Assembly (NCBI GenBank): GCA_007570785.1
Contig: ML660777.1
Coordinates: forward strand, 936,363 to 1,000,362
Origin: Antilocapra americana
Taxonomy: Eukaryota; Chordata; Mammalia; Artiodactyla; Antilocapridae
Direction of reading: 5' to 3'
Length of the DNA stretch: 64,000 nucleotides
The first letter of the stretch is position 1. Every line of letters begins with the position of its first letter. Under the pieces are notes generated by a model, which saw only the letters and a program-made list of their open reading frames with translations, did not search any database and was not told the DNA's origin. Positions 33,513-45,658 of this stretch are shown in pieces. The position numbers were made by a program, and so were the translations under genes.

Positions 33513-35341
33513 TCCTGATCTGTGGATCACCTACTTGAAGAGATAACCTGATTCCTTGAATAAGTTGATTCCTGGATGATTTGAACTCGTTCACTTTTGT
33601 TGAAAACAAAGAACTGACACCCTCTGGCTCGAAAAATGGTTTAATTTCACTAATCATCCATTCCCTTAACACCAGCCTCTGACTTCTTCCTTTAGCACCT
33701 GGTGGAGTCTGGCACCCAGCACAGTAAGACTCATGCAAAGCGGAGGAAGGGCATCGAGGGGAAGCTTGTGGGAAAGGACTGGTGGCGTGGCAGGTTCTCA
33801 GGGAGATCAGTTTTAGAAAAGAACAATTGAGCAGCTGACACTGAGAATTTGATTCTCTCAGACAATCCCTGCTCAGGACGTCCTGCAAAGTCTTTCTGTG
33901 CACGGTGCCCAAAGGCATCTGAAACCTTATTTTGAGATGTCATAGACCTCACACTTGGCCTTTGCTGCAAATTCACAAATCACCTCTTACAGCTGTCCTT
34001 TACATTGTCCCTTTCAAAAGGTAAAAATAGAAAATAGGAATGACCCGCAAAAATGTTTAGACAAAGTGTCACCTGATAGAAAAGACTTGAATATTTAGCT
34101 TCTCCAGTATACAAAAAAATATGTGTAAGCCAGTCTTCTGGTGGTTGCATTTACCTCACGTACACTTGAAAAGTAAATTAGACTTCTAATATGCATGTCA
34201 TCTTATCCTCAACATGAAAAAATGACCATTTTCTAATTCACATAAATTTGGATGAAATTAAAAGATATGGAAAGAAATTTAAGTTCCAAGTTCTAACCGA
34301 CCGTATCATTGATTTCCCAATATCCTTTATTTTCTGTGATTTTTTTTTCAAAGTTCCACAGATCTCTTTGCGAGATTATGTACCCAGGAGTGTCTAAACT
34401 ACGGCCAGACTAATAAACGTTTGCTCAGGTGGAAAAAGGGGGGTCCTCAATAACAATAAAAGTTAGTATCATTATTAAAATTATAAGAAGAAAAACTAGT
34501 AAAATGAATTCCATTCTTTCATTGACAATTTGAAGTATGCTAGTATTTTTTTTAAAAGGCCTTTGAGAGATCAGGCATTAAGACATTCAAAATATGTTTA
34601 TTCAGAACTTCTCCCACTGAGAAAGATCCTGGCCCAGATCTCAGTGCCAGGGCTTGATTCCTGCGGATCAGGAATAACGCTGGAAATCTGAGCAAGGGGG
34701 GGCATTCTTATTCAAGACTGGGCCCCCGGCAGGCCTCCACTGAGCCCAGTGGATCCCCAGTAGCCTGCTCAGTCCAAGAGAGCATGAGTGAACCAGAAAG
34801 CTGCCCCTGTTGTCTAATCCCCACCATCTAGACAAGCAGACTCACACAGCCACACTGAAGTCCTATACCCCAGTACATCATTCAACAGACTGCTCTCCCC
34901 TTCCTGCCAAATAGAAGCCCAAAGAAATTGATACTTGAGGGAAACAATCAGGGCCAGGTTCAACATCCATTTTTCTAAACACCTAAACCCAATGAGAAGC
35001 AAGACACCTAAACTGTGACAGCTCACTCCCCAGGGCAAAGCTGTTGCTGATGAGAGATTTTATAGCTCACTTTGCACTCTTTATAAAGGGCTAGTGTCTG
35101 GCACAGTCACAAGGAAAACATGTCACTTTCTGAGAAAAAAAAAAAAACATTGTAGAAGATATTGTCTATTCTAATACCCTAAGACTGAATCAATTTCTCC
35201 TGTAAGTTCAAGGTAGGAAAAGAGAGACCACCATTTGCCAATGAATGCCCTATGCTTCTTACATTAGATCATGATGGCATGACACACTTCATTACTTTTT
35301 ATGTTGGAGTCCAGAAAATTCAGATATATATATTTAATGTT
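33513..35341. other. Unique intronic DNA
   Basis: No repeat or exon recognised. The frame 33178-33918 (minus) extends from the BovB into this stretch by chance. Confidence 0.5.
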
Positions 35342-35545
35342 TTCAGCAATAAAGAATCCACCTGCCAATGCAGGAGATGCAGGTTTGATCCCTGGGTTGG
35401 GAACATTCCAGGAGAAGAAAATGGCAACCCACGCCAGTATTCTTGCCTAAGAAATCCCATGGAGAAAGGAGCCTGGCAGGCTACTGTCCATGGGGTCACA
35501 AAGAATTGAACAGGACTGAGTGACTAACATTTTCACTTTGTTACT
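35342..35545 (+). mobile_element. Bov-tA SINE, head tip missing
   Basis: TCAGCAATAAAGAATCCACCTGCC to GGGGTCACAAAGAATTGAACAGGACTGAGTGAC, placed just before the long BovB. Confidence 0.87.
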
Positions 35546-35561
35546 ATACTGCTATACTAAA

Positions 35562-37412
35562 GCTAAAGGCAAAGGAGAAAAGGAAAGATATACCCATTTG
35601 AGCACAGAGTTCCAAAGAATAGCAAGGAGAGATAAGAAAACTTTCCTCAGTGATCAATGCAAAGAAATAGAGGAAAACAAAAAATGGGAAAGACTAGAGA
35701 TCTCAAGAAAATTAGAGATACCAAGGGAACATTTCACGCAGAGATGGGCACAATAAAGGACGGAAATGGTATGGACCTAATAGAAGCAGAAGATATTAAG
35801 AAGAGGTGGCAAGAATACACAGAACTGTACAAAAAAGATCTTCATGACCCAGATAGCCACAATGGTGTGATCACTCATCTAGAGCCAGACATCCTGGAAT
35901 GTGAAGTCAAGTGGGCCTTAGGAAGCATCACTACGAACAAAGCTAGTGGAGGTGATGGAATTCCAGTTGAGCTATTTCAAATCCTAAAAGATGACGCTGT
36001 GAAAGTGCTACAGTCAATATGCCAGCAAATCTGGAAAACTCAGCAGTGGCCACAGGACTGGAATAGGTCAGTTTTCATTCCAATCCCAAAGAAAGGCAAT
36101 GTCACAGAATGCTCAAACTACTGCACAATTGCAGTCATCTCACATGCTAGCAAAGTAATGCTCAAAATTCTTCAAGCCAGGCTTCAACAGTATGTGAACC
36201 ATGAACTTCCAGATGTTCAAGCTGGATTTGGAAAAGGCAGAGAAACCAGAGATCAAATTGCCAACATCCGCTGGATCATCGAAAAAGCAAGGGAGTTTCA
36301 GGAAAACATCTATTTCTGCTTTATTGACTACACCAAAGCCTTTGACTGTGTAGATCACAATAAACTGTGGAAAATTCTGAAAGAAATAGGAATACCAGAC
36401 GACCTGACCTGCCTCTTGAGAAACTTGTATGCAGGTCAAGAAGCAACAGTTAGAACTGGACATAGAACAACAGACTGGTTCCAAATTGGGAAAGGAGTAC
36501 ATCAAGGCTGTATATTGTCACTCTGCTTATTTAATTATATGCAGAATACATAATGCGAAATGCTGGGCTGGATGAAGCACAGACTGGATGAAGCACAAGC
36601 TGGAATCAAGATTGCCGGGAGAAATATCAATAACCTCAGATATGCAGATGACACCACCCTTATGGCAGAAAGTGAAGAAGAACTAAAGAGCCTCTTGATG
36701 AAAGTGAAAGAGAAGAGTGAAAAAGTTGGCTTAAAACTCAACATTCAGAAAACTAAGGTCATGGCATCCTATCCCATCACTTAATGGCAAATAGATGGGG
36801 AAACAATGGAAACAGTGAGAGACTTTATTTTGGGGGGAGGCTCCAAAATCACTGCAGATGGTGACTGCAGCCATGAAATTAAAAGATGCTTGCTCCTTGG
36901 AAAAGTTATGACCAACCTAGACAGCATATTAAAAAGCAGAGACATGACTTTGCCAACAAAGGTCTGTCTAGTCAAAGCTATGATTTTTCCAGTAGTCATG
37001 TATGGATGTGAGAGTTGGACTATAAAGAAAGCTGAGTGCTGAAGAATTGATGCTTCTGAAGTGTGGTGTTGGAGAAGACTCTTGAGAGTCCCTTGGTCCA
37101 CAAGGAGATCCAACCAGTCCATCCTAAAGGAAATCAGTCCTGAATATTCATTGGAAGGACAGATGCTGAAGCTGAAACTCCAATACTCTGGCCACTTGAT
37201 GCAAAGAACTGACTCATTGGAAAAGACCTTGATGCTCAGAAAGATTGAAGGCAGGAGAAGAGGACAGCAAAAGATGAGATGGTTGGATGACATCACCAAT
37301 TTGATGGACATGATTTTGAGCAAGCTCCAGGAGTTGGAGATGGACAGGGAAGCCTGGCATGCTGCAGTCCATGGTTTCGCAGAGTTGGACGTGACTGAGA
37401 AACTGAACTAAC
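35562..37412 (+). mobile_element. BovB LINE, 1.85 kb, reverse-transcriptase core, inactive
   Basis: Longest BovB here, lacking the 5' end and the endonuclease half of ORF2. A 298-codon frame (35657-36553) carries RT blocks: NKASGGDGIPVELFQIL, FIPIPKKGN, FCFIDYTKAFDCVDHNKLW and GVHQGCILSLCLFN. It stops at 36551-36553. The next frame, in the same register, starts at 36560 and holds the catalytic YADD (36641-36652) in INNLRYADDTTLMAE. The break looks like a one-base loss near 36533 followed by a 16-base duplication (36568-36583 and 36584-36599) that restores register. Further stops fall near 36783 and 37042. It ends at the ACTGAACTAACT tail. Confidence 0.93.
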
Positions 37413-37519
37413 TGTACAGTATCTCCCAGTATGGGTTACTCAATTGTCCATATCATTTTTCCCTATAGATGAGCATTTATATTAGTTTTCTCTTTTTTTT
37501 TTCATGTTTATCCCGTCAA

Positions 37520-37737
37520 TGCTAGGCATCTTAGGTGAATCAGTGGTAAATAATTCCCCAACAATGCAAGAGATGTAGATTTGATCCCTGGGTTTGAAAG
37601 ATCCCCTAGGGAAGGAAATGGCAACCCACTCTAGTATACTTGCCTGGGAAATCTCATGAACAGAGAAGCCTGGAGAGCTACAGTCCATGGGATCCCTAAA
37701 GAGTAAGACATGACTGAGTGACCAACAGTAACAAAAT
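37520..37737 (+). mobile_element. Bov-tA SINE, diverged
   Basis: GGCATCTTAGGTGAATCAGTGGTAAATAATTCC to CCTAAAGAGTAAGACATGACTGAGTGACC. Confidence 0.85.
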
Positions 37738-38927
37738 TTAACATTCAGCTACAAAAACTCTCATTCCAGGTTCATGTTCTAGTTACCATATTAAACATTA
37801 TCACCCAATAAGCTCCAGACCCAGGGCAAGTTCACACAGGTTCACTCAAGGCATGGAGAATTCCTTTGGGAAAGTTTCCCTTCATCTTGTCTCTAAAAAG
37901 ATGTCCTGAAATTCAAGAGATCAAAAACTCATTTCAAGGACTATCTACCCACTCACCACAATCATAGCATAATTCAATGCTTCTGTGATCTGAATGCCTC
38001 TCCGCCAACTGTGTTTTAGCAAAATCAGAGATTTAGAAACCTGTTTGTTTTTAAAGAAAAAAAAAAAAAAAAAAAGACAAAACAATTAGACCATTTTGCT
38101 TTAAATGTCATAGAGCAGGTGGCAGCATAGGTAAGGCCGGATGTCTCCCAACAGCAGATTGAAGAGCTGAAATGTTTTACAAAAGGCTACAGTCAAAATG
38201 TGGGATAGACAGCCCCAGATATGGAGCTTCAGTTAAGACACAAATAGAGTCACTTCTAAAGAGTCTTCAGTAAAGCAGCAAAGAAAATAAACCTCCTATA
38301 CACAGCGAAAAGTCATTTCTAAAAATAGCAAGAAATTATAGTCTAAATGTCAACTTAATGTATGACAAAATGGCATGATCTCAGTTACCTAAATAAATGA
38401 AATGTAAAATCAAGATATGTTATAACCTATCCTAATAAAAAAGCAGTGAGGATTTTTCTTCCCATTTCAGCTAATCAGAGAAAAATAAACCATCATCTTG
38501 TAGCACGCTACCAAAACAGGAAAACATCAGCAAAGAGGCAACTCTATATGACTATCTTACACTAAATAAACACCTGCAGGAGACTAGTTAAGTTGGTTTT
38601 CCTGTCAAGCTTTCTTTATCAAGATTAAAACTATTTTGAAAGTTCAAACTAAAAGAGTTAGAAAGTACTTGAGTACTTTTGTTGAACTATACCTCCACAT
38701 GGCACAGGGTGAAACAGAAGAGATCCTGGGCCCCAAGCAGACTCAAACTGGATGCAAAATTCCTCCCCACCTCACCCACAGAGCGCTCAGGGCCCTTCAA
38801 ACATCTTTGGGCTCAGGTTCCTCATATGCACAGCAAGCTTAACACCCACTATTCGAAAAAATAAAGAAGCACATTTGATAACCTCTGTGCAAGAACTTTT
38901 TGATCTTTAAAGCACCATTCAATCTGA
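37738..38927. other. Unique intronic DNA with an A-rich run
   Basis: No element recognised; an A run of about 21 near 38056-38076. Confidence 0.45.
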
Positions 38928-39137
38928 GGGATTCCTTGGTGGCTCAGACAGTAAAGAATCTGCCTGCAATGTGGAAGACCAGAGTTCGATCCCTGGGTTG
39001 GGAAGATCCCCTGGAGAAGGAAATGGCAACCCACTGCAGTACTCTTGCCTGGAGAATCCCACGGACGGAGAAGCCTGGCAGATTACAGTCCATGGGGCCA
39101 CAAAGAGTCAGACACGACTGAGTGACTTCACTGTCAA
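38928..39137 (+). mobile_element. Bov-tA SINE
   Basis: GGGATTCCTTGGTGGCTCAGACAG to CACAAAGAGTCAGACACGACTGAGTGACTTCAC. Confidence 0.9.
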
Positions 39138-39219
39138 TCTGAGAACAGTTTCAGATACCTACGTCGCCTCTGCTGTGACTCTCTGTTTCCAGAGCTAACT
39201 TCATGAACAGCAAACCTGC

Positions 39220-39860
39220 TATCACACTGTGGTCTGAAAATGTTCAGTGGTTTCCCACTGTGTGCCAATTAGTATAAGGTACAAGTTCCTTTAAAATCTA
39301 CCCCTTTCCCTAGAAGCCTCCGTTGTAGCAACCCCCACTTCCTCTCTCCCTGTCACAGTCTCTCAGCAGCCATGTATATTGCTCACAGGGGCCACAATTT
39401 TCTTCCCTGGTGGCATAGACCATAAAGAGCTGCGTGCAATGCAGGAGACCCGTGTTCAATCCCTGGGTTGGAAAGATCCCCTAGAAAAGGGAATGGCAAC
39501 CCACTCCAGTATTCTTGCCTGGGAAATCCCATGAACAGAGGAGCCTAGAGGGCTACAGTCCATGGGGTTGCAAAGAGTCAGACATAACTGAGCGACTGAC
39601 ACTTTCACTTTCTTTCCCTTAGCCTTTGCCAGGGCTGCTCTTTCTTTCTGGAATGTCCTTTTGCCGCATCTCTCTCTCTCTCGGGCCAATTCCTATTTAT
39701 GCTTCAACACCCAGCTCATGTCACTTCTTCCATGAAGCCCTCTCCTTCTCCCTATTCCCATCCCCCATGCTCCCCAAGGCATGTGAATGAATCTCTACTA
39801 CCATAAATACATCTATGAAAGTTATGAATATATACATCTGCATCAGAGAGGACTAGGCTA
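39220..39860 (+). mobile_element. L2 LINE split by a SINE
   Basis: CAGTGGTTTCCCACTGTGTGCC, CTCTCTCCCTGTCACAG before the SINE; TTTCTGGAATGTCCTTTTGCC, CAACACCCAGCTCATGTCACTTCTTCCATGAAGCCCTCTC after it. The order and spacing are those of L2. Confidence 0.65.
39398..39617 (+). mobile_element. Bov-tA SINE inserted in L2
   Basis: TTTTCTTCCCTGGTGGCATAGACC to GTTGCAAAGAGTCAGACATAACTGAGCGACTGACACTTTC. Confidence 0.88.
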
Positions 39861-40404
39861 GCAGCTCTTTAGAAAAATCTTTGCGACATTGGCACATTTG
39901 ATTCTGAAAAAAAAATTTTAAAAATTAAAATCTTATCAAGTGATCACAGGATAAATGTTTTAGAACTTTCAATCATCAAACTATTCTTTGCAAGAATATT
40001 CTTTCAACAAATAAAAACATTTACTGGACAAAAATGTAATTTACACAGTCTCTGGAGGTCTTCTTCCTACACGAAAACTGTAGAGTTCAGAAAGGGCAGG
40101 AATACACACAACCACAAGCACTGTTTGTGAATGCCTAGAGACAGAATTTTGATGGATGTGTTTTTTTTCTTGTTGACACAAGACACACACATCGCAAAGT
40201 AAGTGACATCTCTCTGGCTCCTACACTCTGGAGTGCCACCTGCTCTGGCTAGGCTTCTGCCTGGATAATTAAAACAAAGGTGTGCATTAGCAGATATTAA
40301 AAATGCAAATTTTCACAGGATTCCGGTCAGCAGAGAAGCAGATAGCATTCTCTTCATAATTTAATGGTTGTTGTTCTGGAGCAGAAAGAGTCCCTCTAAG
40401 GTTC
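39861..40404. other. Unique intronic DNA
   Basis: Nothing recognised. Confidence 0.45.
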
Positions 40405-40525
40405 CAATGGAAACTCAGAGAGGTTAAGTGAACTGCCCAAGGTCACACAGCTGCATGCTGGCAATGCCAGGACTCACACAGAGGACTTCTGATTTGAAGC
40501 CACTGCTCTTTTATACAACATTGCC
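40405..40525 (-). mobile_element. MIR SINE, well preserved core
   Basis: GAAACTCAGAGAGGTTAAGTGAACTGCCCAAGGTCACACAGCTGCATGCTGGCAATGCCAGGACT is the MIR core region in reverse complement. Confidence 0.8.
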
Positions 40526-41259
40526 TCCTGTGATAGTAAGCATCCTGCTCAGGGCAAATTCACAGAAGAAATGTGGTTTCCAAAACAAAGAAGATGTAGC
40601 TCTATTAGACCATATGGCTGGCCTTCACATGTCTCTGTCATCAAATTGTGGTCCCTTGATTTTATGAGCATTCAAAAGAATAACAGCACACAGGAGCTAA
40701 ACAACTTATTGTCATCTAGCTGCTTAGAAAATAGTGTTTAAAAGAGGGCTGTCCTCATTACAAGGAACTACAAAGGGCTGAGGGCTGGCTGAGACAGGCT
40801 GTCCATGAGGAGCTCATCCATCACTGCCCCCTCAGGTTTCTAGCTCAGCTGAAAAGGAAGCATGTGCCTGGGGATAGGGTGCTTATTTTTTGCCCCAGAG
40901 ACTCAAAGGGAATCCAAGAGGCTAAGACTTAAAAACTTGCCTAGTCCTGCACTTACTCAGGCCACTCAGGCCGAGTGGGCAAGGAGAGTGGGCGTGTCTG
41001 CCTACACTTGCCAGAGACTATACGATCTACTGCCACACAAAAGTTCTCTCCAGAAACAAGGGCCATGGGCTGGAAGCTGGGGGACTTTGTCCTCAAAAGT
41101 TTAAAAATTAAATGGCAAATGAGGAGTTCAAGTCCTCTAAAGAGAGTTAGGCTTGAAATCAATTTCAATGTTTGAAAATTGAATTTAATGTTAAAGAATG
41201 ACATCACTTAAATATGACTCTGTCTCCAACTAGACTTGCAAAACCATTGGGTCAATTCA
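40526..41259. other. Unique intronic DNA
   Basis: Overlapping frames at 40862-41207 on both strands show no known domain. Confidence 0.45.
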
Positions 41260-42170
41260 CACCAAAATAAATGCTGAAAGAATGTAAAAAGTAAATGAAA
41301 AAGTGAAACAACAAATGAACTAGAAGAACATATAGGGAAAATACAGGATATAAGACCTTTCTAAGCATTAAAGTAAAGGAAAAATAGTAAATGGAAAAAA
41401 GTTAATTATAATAAAGAAAATATAAAAGAAACTGATTTTTAAAACTAAAGGGCAATTTAAAAACATATTTGAATGTATGCTAAAGGGCTAATACCCCTCA
41501 TCTCTTAAGAATTCTTAAAATTAGCAAGAGAAAGAACACATCTATAGAGGAGAAGTAGGAAAAAAAACCCATAATTCCCAAAAGATAGTCAAATTGTTCA
41601 GTTTCATCAAAAATCAAACAAATGTGAATTAGAGTTTAAAATATCATTTTTCAAAATAAAATAAAATATCATTTTTCACCAACTGAATGGGTGAGGAGTT
41701 TTATAAGATTATATATAATGCTTGCAAAATATGACCAAATAGACTGCTGGTGAAAGACACCATAGCATATGGCTATTTTTACTAAAAGTGATTTTTCTTA
41801 ATGGGTGCACACTTTAACTCAGCAATTTCAAGTCTAGGAATTTCTCCCAGGGTAGTAGAGAAGTGTGCAAAAATTTAATACGGTTCATCACAACTTTATG
41901 TAGAATTACAAAAAGCTGGAAATAGGCTAAATATCAAAAGTCCTTGCTAGAGGAATTATTATACATTTATAAGAAACTGCCGCCATGAAAACCGATGTTG
42001 TTGAACACCATGTAAAGACAGCAAATGACATTTGTGATACTGCTTGAAAGCACGCAACCAAACCAAAGTACTTCTTAATATAGGAATTAACACACATTTT
42101 ACTTTCTTCTTTGTTCTTTTCTATTTCCCAGTTTTCTACAAGGAGCATGTAAGAGTTTTAATTATTTATT
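41260..42170 (+). mobile_element. Old L1 (L1M/HAL1-like) fragment
   Basis: AAAGGGCTAATACCCCTCATC, CACCAACTGAATGGGTGAGGAG, GACTGCTGGTGAAAGACACC, TCAGCAATTTCAAGTCTAGGAATTTCTCCCAGGG, AAAAGCTGGAAATAGGCTAAATATC follow old L1 ORF2 in order. Heavily diverged. Confidence 0.6.
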
Positions 42171-42549
42171 AAAACTGTGTTTTCAAAGCATTGCACTGAG
42201 TCAATCCCATTATTTGCTTTATTTACACCCCATTATTTGCTCTGGCCATAAAAAAAAGCAACTTTGCCTGGAGTATTTGGGAAATAGGACTCTTGGCAAT
42301 GAATTCCACATTTTTAAAATTAAAAAGATTGCAAGAATCCTCAGTAACGATTTGAAGAAATTTTATATCCAAGACCAATTGTTTAATCTCCTATGCTTAT
42401 TAATAAACTTGACATCAGGTCACATCTGTATGTTCACAAACCTCCAAACAGCCTATATTTCAATACTATGGATTGCAGAAATTAATAAAAGCAGACATTT
42501 TCAAACTTTAATCAGGCAAGCGTGTGATTCTTTTTAAAAAAGCTATTAA

Positions 42550-42750
42550 GGGGCTTCCCAGGTGGCACATTGATAAAGAATTCTCCAGCCAGTGGAGGAG
42601 ACTCAAGAGTTTGATCCCTGGGTCAGGAAGATCCCTTGAAGCAGGAAACAGTAACCCACTCTAGTATTCTTGCCTGGAAAATTCCATGAACAGAAGAGCC
42701 TGGTGGGCTACAGTCTATGAGGTGGCAAAGAGACGTGACTGGGGATGCAG
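42550..42750 (+). mobile_element. Bov-tA SINE
   Basis: GGGGCTTCCCAGGTGGCACATTG to GAGGTGGCAAAGAGACGTGACTGG. Confidence 0.87.
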
Positions 42751-42929
42751 GCATGCATGTAGAGACCATAGAATGTTCTTAAATTCGAACAATCAAACAA
42801 GTGAATGAGACTTCAATTAAAAGAAATTAATGAAACATTCAATAGTACAGATCTTTAGTGGCTAGGATAAACCCTCACTCATTTGTCTGTTTATAAGAAT
42901 TAATCACATTCCCAAAATGCTACAGTATA

Positions 42930-43100
42930 GACTCTTACTGCTCAAAATGTGGTCCTCTGACTGGGGCACTGTGACACCGGGAGCTTTGGGGGAATGCTGA
43001 GTCTCAGACTGCACCCCTCACCTACTGCCCCTGAATCTAACAGTTAAACAAATTCCTAGGGGATGTGAATGCACATTTAAGTTTGAGAAGAGCTAGTACA
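42930..43100 (+). mobile_element. MER5-like hAT element
   Basis: TACTGCTCAAAATGTGGTCCTCTGACTGGGGC, CCCTGAATCTAACAG and CAAATTCCTAGGGGATGTGAATGCACATTTAAGTTTGAGAAG match the ends and middle of MER5/MER58-type transposons. Confidence 0.65.
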
Positions 43101-43219
43101 GAGAAGCTGAAAGCTAAAGTGTTAAAAGTCACAGCCAAATAGAAGACTCTAAGCTAAGCGAAACATCTCTAAATAATACCACAAAAGGACTTAGTGCACA
43201 CCCAAAGCTACCTGGCCAT

Positions 43220-43385
43220 CTATGAACTACAGAGGTTCTCCAGTTTGGTTGCACATCATAATTGCATGGGGAACTTTAAACAAATATAGATGCCCAGGCC
43301 CTACCCCTGACCAAATGAATGAAAATCCGTATTTTCCAAAGTTCTCCAGGTTATTCTATTTATGCAGCCAGATTTGAGAAGCCCC
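43220..43385 (+). mobile_element. MER5-like hAT element
   Basis: GTTCTCCAGTTTGGTTGCACATCATAATTGCATGGGGAACTTT, GATGCCCAGGCCCTACCCC and CAGCCAGATTTGAGAAGCCCC. Confidence 0.7.
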
Positions 43386-43439
43386 AAGCTCCTAGCATAA
43401 ACAGAATTTTAACCAAGGAGATCATTAACCTAATCACAG

Positions 43440-43655
43440 CCAGGCAGATCTAATCCCTTCTTCTACTCTCCTCCTTTAGCTTCCCAGAGACCCCTGTTTA
43501 TCACTACATTTATTCTAAGTCTTTCTCTGCCCCTCCCAGCAGAATCCAGTCCCCTCCCCGCACTCAGGGCAGGGACAGTGTTATTAGTCACACTACCTCC
43601 AGCACCCGGTGCATAACTGGAGCTTGATGAGCATTTGTTGAAGGAATGAACTTGA
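43440..43655 (+). mobile_element. L2 LINE 3' end
   Basis: GGGCAGGGACAGTGTTATTAG, CCTCCAGCACCCGGTGCATAACTGGAGCTTGATGAGCATTTGTTGAAGGAATGAA is the L2 3' terminus. Confidence 0.65.
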
Positions 43656-45440
43656 ATAGATGGAAGAGATGACAGAGAGGGCGGCTGCCAAGCCACATGG
43701 GAAGGAGGGCGGGCATCTGAAAGCAATAGGAAAACACATGTTTTCTGATCCTTTAAGTCTCATGGATATGAAGTTTCCATGAACTGTAAGCCTGTGGGGA
43801 AGACTTACTCTGAAACTGACAAAACTCGCCTATCACTCCGACAAGGTAGCCAGGGAAAATCTGGTGAAAGGCAACTATGTTTTGAAACAACAATTCATTA
43901 TGGCATGAAGGAAGAGAAACACAAAAGTAGGAGCCCATTGAATAACCAACATATTTTCTAGTAGGTCCTCCCCATCCCAGCTAGGGAACACCTCTAACAG
44001 GGTGTCCACATCCACACTTTTGATGCCAGAGCTCAGGTCACAAGCAGAGTGGCACCATCGTAACTGTTTCAACACACCGTGGCAGAGGACCTGCACACCT
44101 CTCCCAGTAAGGAACAGGAGAGCAAGACACAAGAAGGCCTGAATAAAGCCTCATCCACATGCATTTGAAAAGTTCACCATCAAGCTTCAAATTCAAGAGA
44201 CTTGAAATCTTATCACTACATGGTAGCTGCAGATCTCCTCCAGCCGGGTGTAAAGAACCATAAAAAGAGAGGTTGTGGATGCTGACAAACATTTCTTCCT
44301 CCCTCCCTTTCATTTCTGGGAACCTCTTCATCTCACAGCAGGGCTAGAAGAGCATAACCACAAACATTTCAGACTCCGTAAGGCCTTGGATCTCCGCTGG
44401 GTAAGCAAACAAGAGCAGCCTTCTAAGCTGAGAAAAGCACGAGCAAAGAAAATAATACGACCTCAATCCTGTCATCTGCTAAAGAAAACTAAAGACACTG
44501 CACCATTTGGTTTTCGTATTTATGGAGCTTTCCAGAATGCTGTCCTCCATGTTCACCTCCGGGTCCTACACAGCTGCTAGTTAAAGCAGTTTCTATTGGG
44601 GGGAGGGACTACATTTTCAGCAGGAACCAAGGCCAACTCCACACGGTTGAAATGGGCATCACACGTGGAGGTTATGTCAACATCCTCCTCTGGGCAGGTC
44701 CTCCACACCGGAACTCCTCGCTCTACCGCTAAGAGGCGACCACACCACAATCCCCAGGCCAGCCTGGCCAGACAAGAGAGGCAGGCGTGCCTTCCCCCCT
44801 GACTCAGCCCCTCCTTGGCTTCCCTGCTAATCGTCACTTTCTGTTTTCTTCTCCACTGTGGTAAAAATAACTTCCTCTTGAAGTGTCTAAATCTGCGTGT
44901 GATTTAGCACACATTTTTTGGCACATCGCTGGTTGAATTTTGACACTAAAGCAGAATGAAGCTGCAAAAAAAATCTGCAGTCACGTTTCTGCGAAAACTC
45001 CAACCAGATGAGTGAGCTCCCTTGCTTTCAGGAATATTGCGAAAATGCTTTCAGGGAAGATGCTGCATTCTAAGCACCGCATTAGTTCCTTCTGTCCTCT
45101 GCTTCTTACAGACTCAGCAAAGTCTCAGGGGTGGAGGGAAGCAGGACAGGAGACACGTGATATTTGCTGTGAACTGGGAGTGGCTTGCTGGCTGTGCTTC
45201 TTAGTGTGGAGAAGGGTATCTCAGCGGGCAGACCATCCAACGCAAATGTGGCACCAAGAGCTCCACAAGACTTGCATTTAGGACCTGAGACAGAGCTCGA
45301 GAGAAGTGTACCTCCCCTCCCTTCCCCCCAGCTCCACTCACTTGCCGGTAACTATGGGCAGGGGTGGATGTAGCACAGTCATTTAAAAAGAAAACAGTTG
45401 AGAAGAGAGTCCTTTCTGATAGTAACTCCTCTCTACAGTG
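43656..45440. other. Unique intronic DNA
   Basis: Several 60-100-codon frames overlap on both strands (for example 44275-44580, 44577-44837). I find no conserved domain, no convincing splice pair and no retrocopy hallmark. Confidence 0.5.
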
Positions 45441-45658
45441 AAAATGTTAGCCACTCAGTCATATCCAACTCTTTGCGACCTCATAGACTATAGCCCGCCA
45501 GGCTCCTCTGTCCATGGGATCTCCCAGGCAAGAATACTGGAGTGGGTTGCCATTCCCTTCTCCAGGGGACCTTCCCGACCCAGGAACAGAACCTGTGTCT
45601 ACCTGCGGCTCCTGCATTGCAGGCCAATCCTTGACCACTGAGCCAGTGGGAAGCTCCA
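45441..45658 (-). mobile_element. Bov-tA SINE
   Basis: GTTAGCCACTCAGTCATATCC to CCTTGACCACTGAGCCAGTGGGAAGCTCC. Confidence 0.88.

Noticed and set aside
33178..33918. 246-codon minus-strand frame
   Set aside because: The C-terminal half is BovB ORF2 remnant; the N-terminal half is unrelated intron joined by chance.
42214..42537. 107-codon plus-strand frame
   Set aside because: AT-rich translation (Ile, Lys, Leu, Phe) next to an old L1; no domain recognised.
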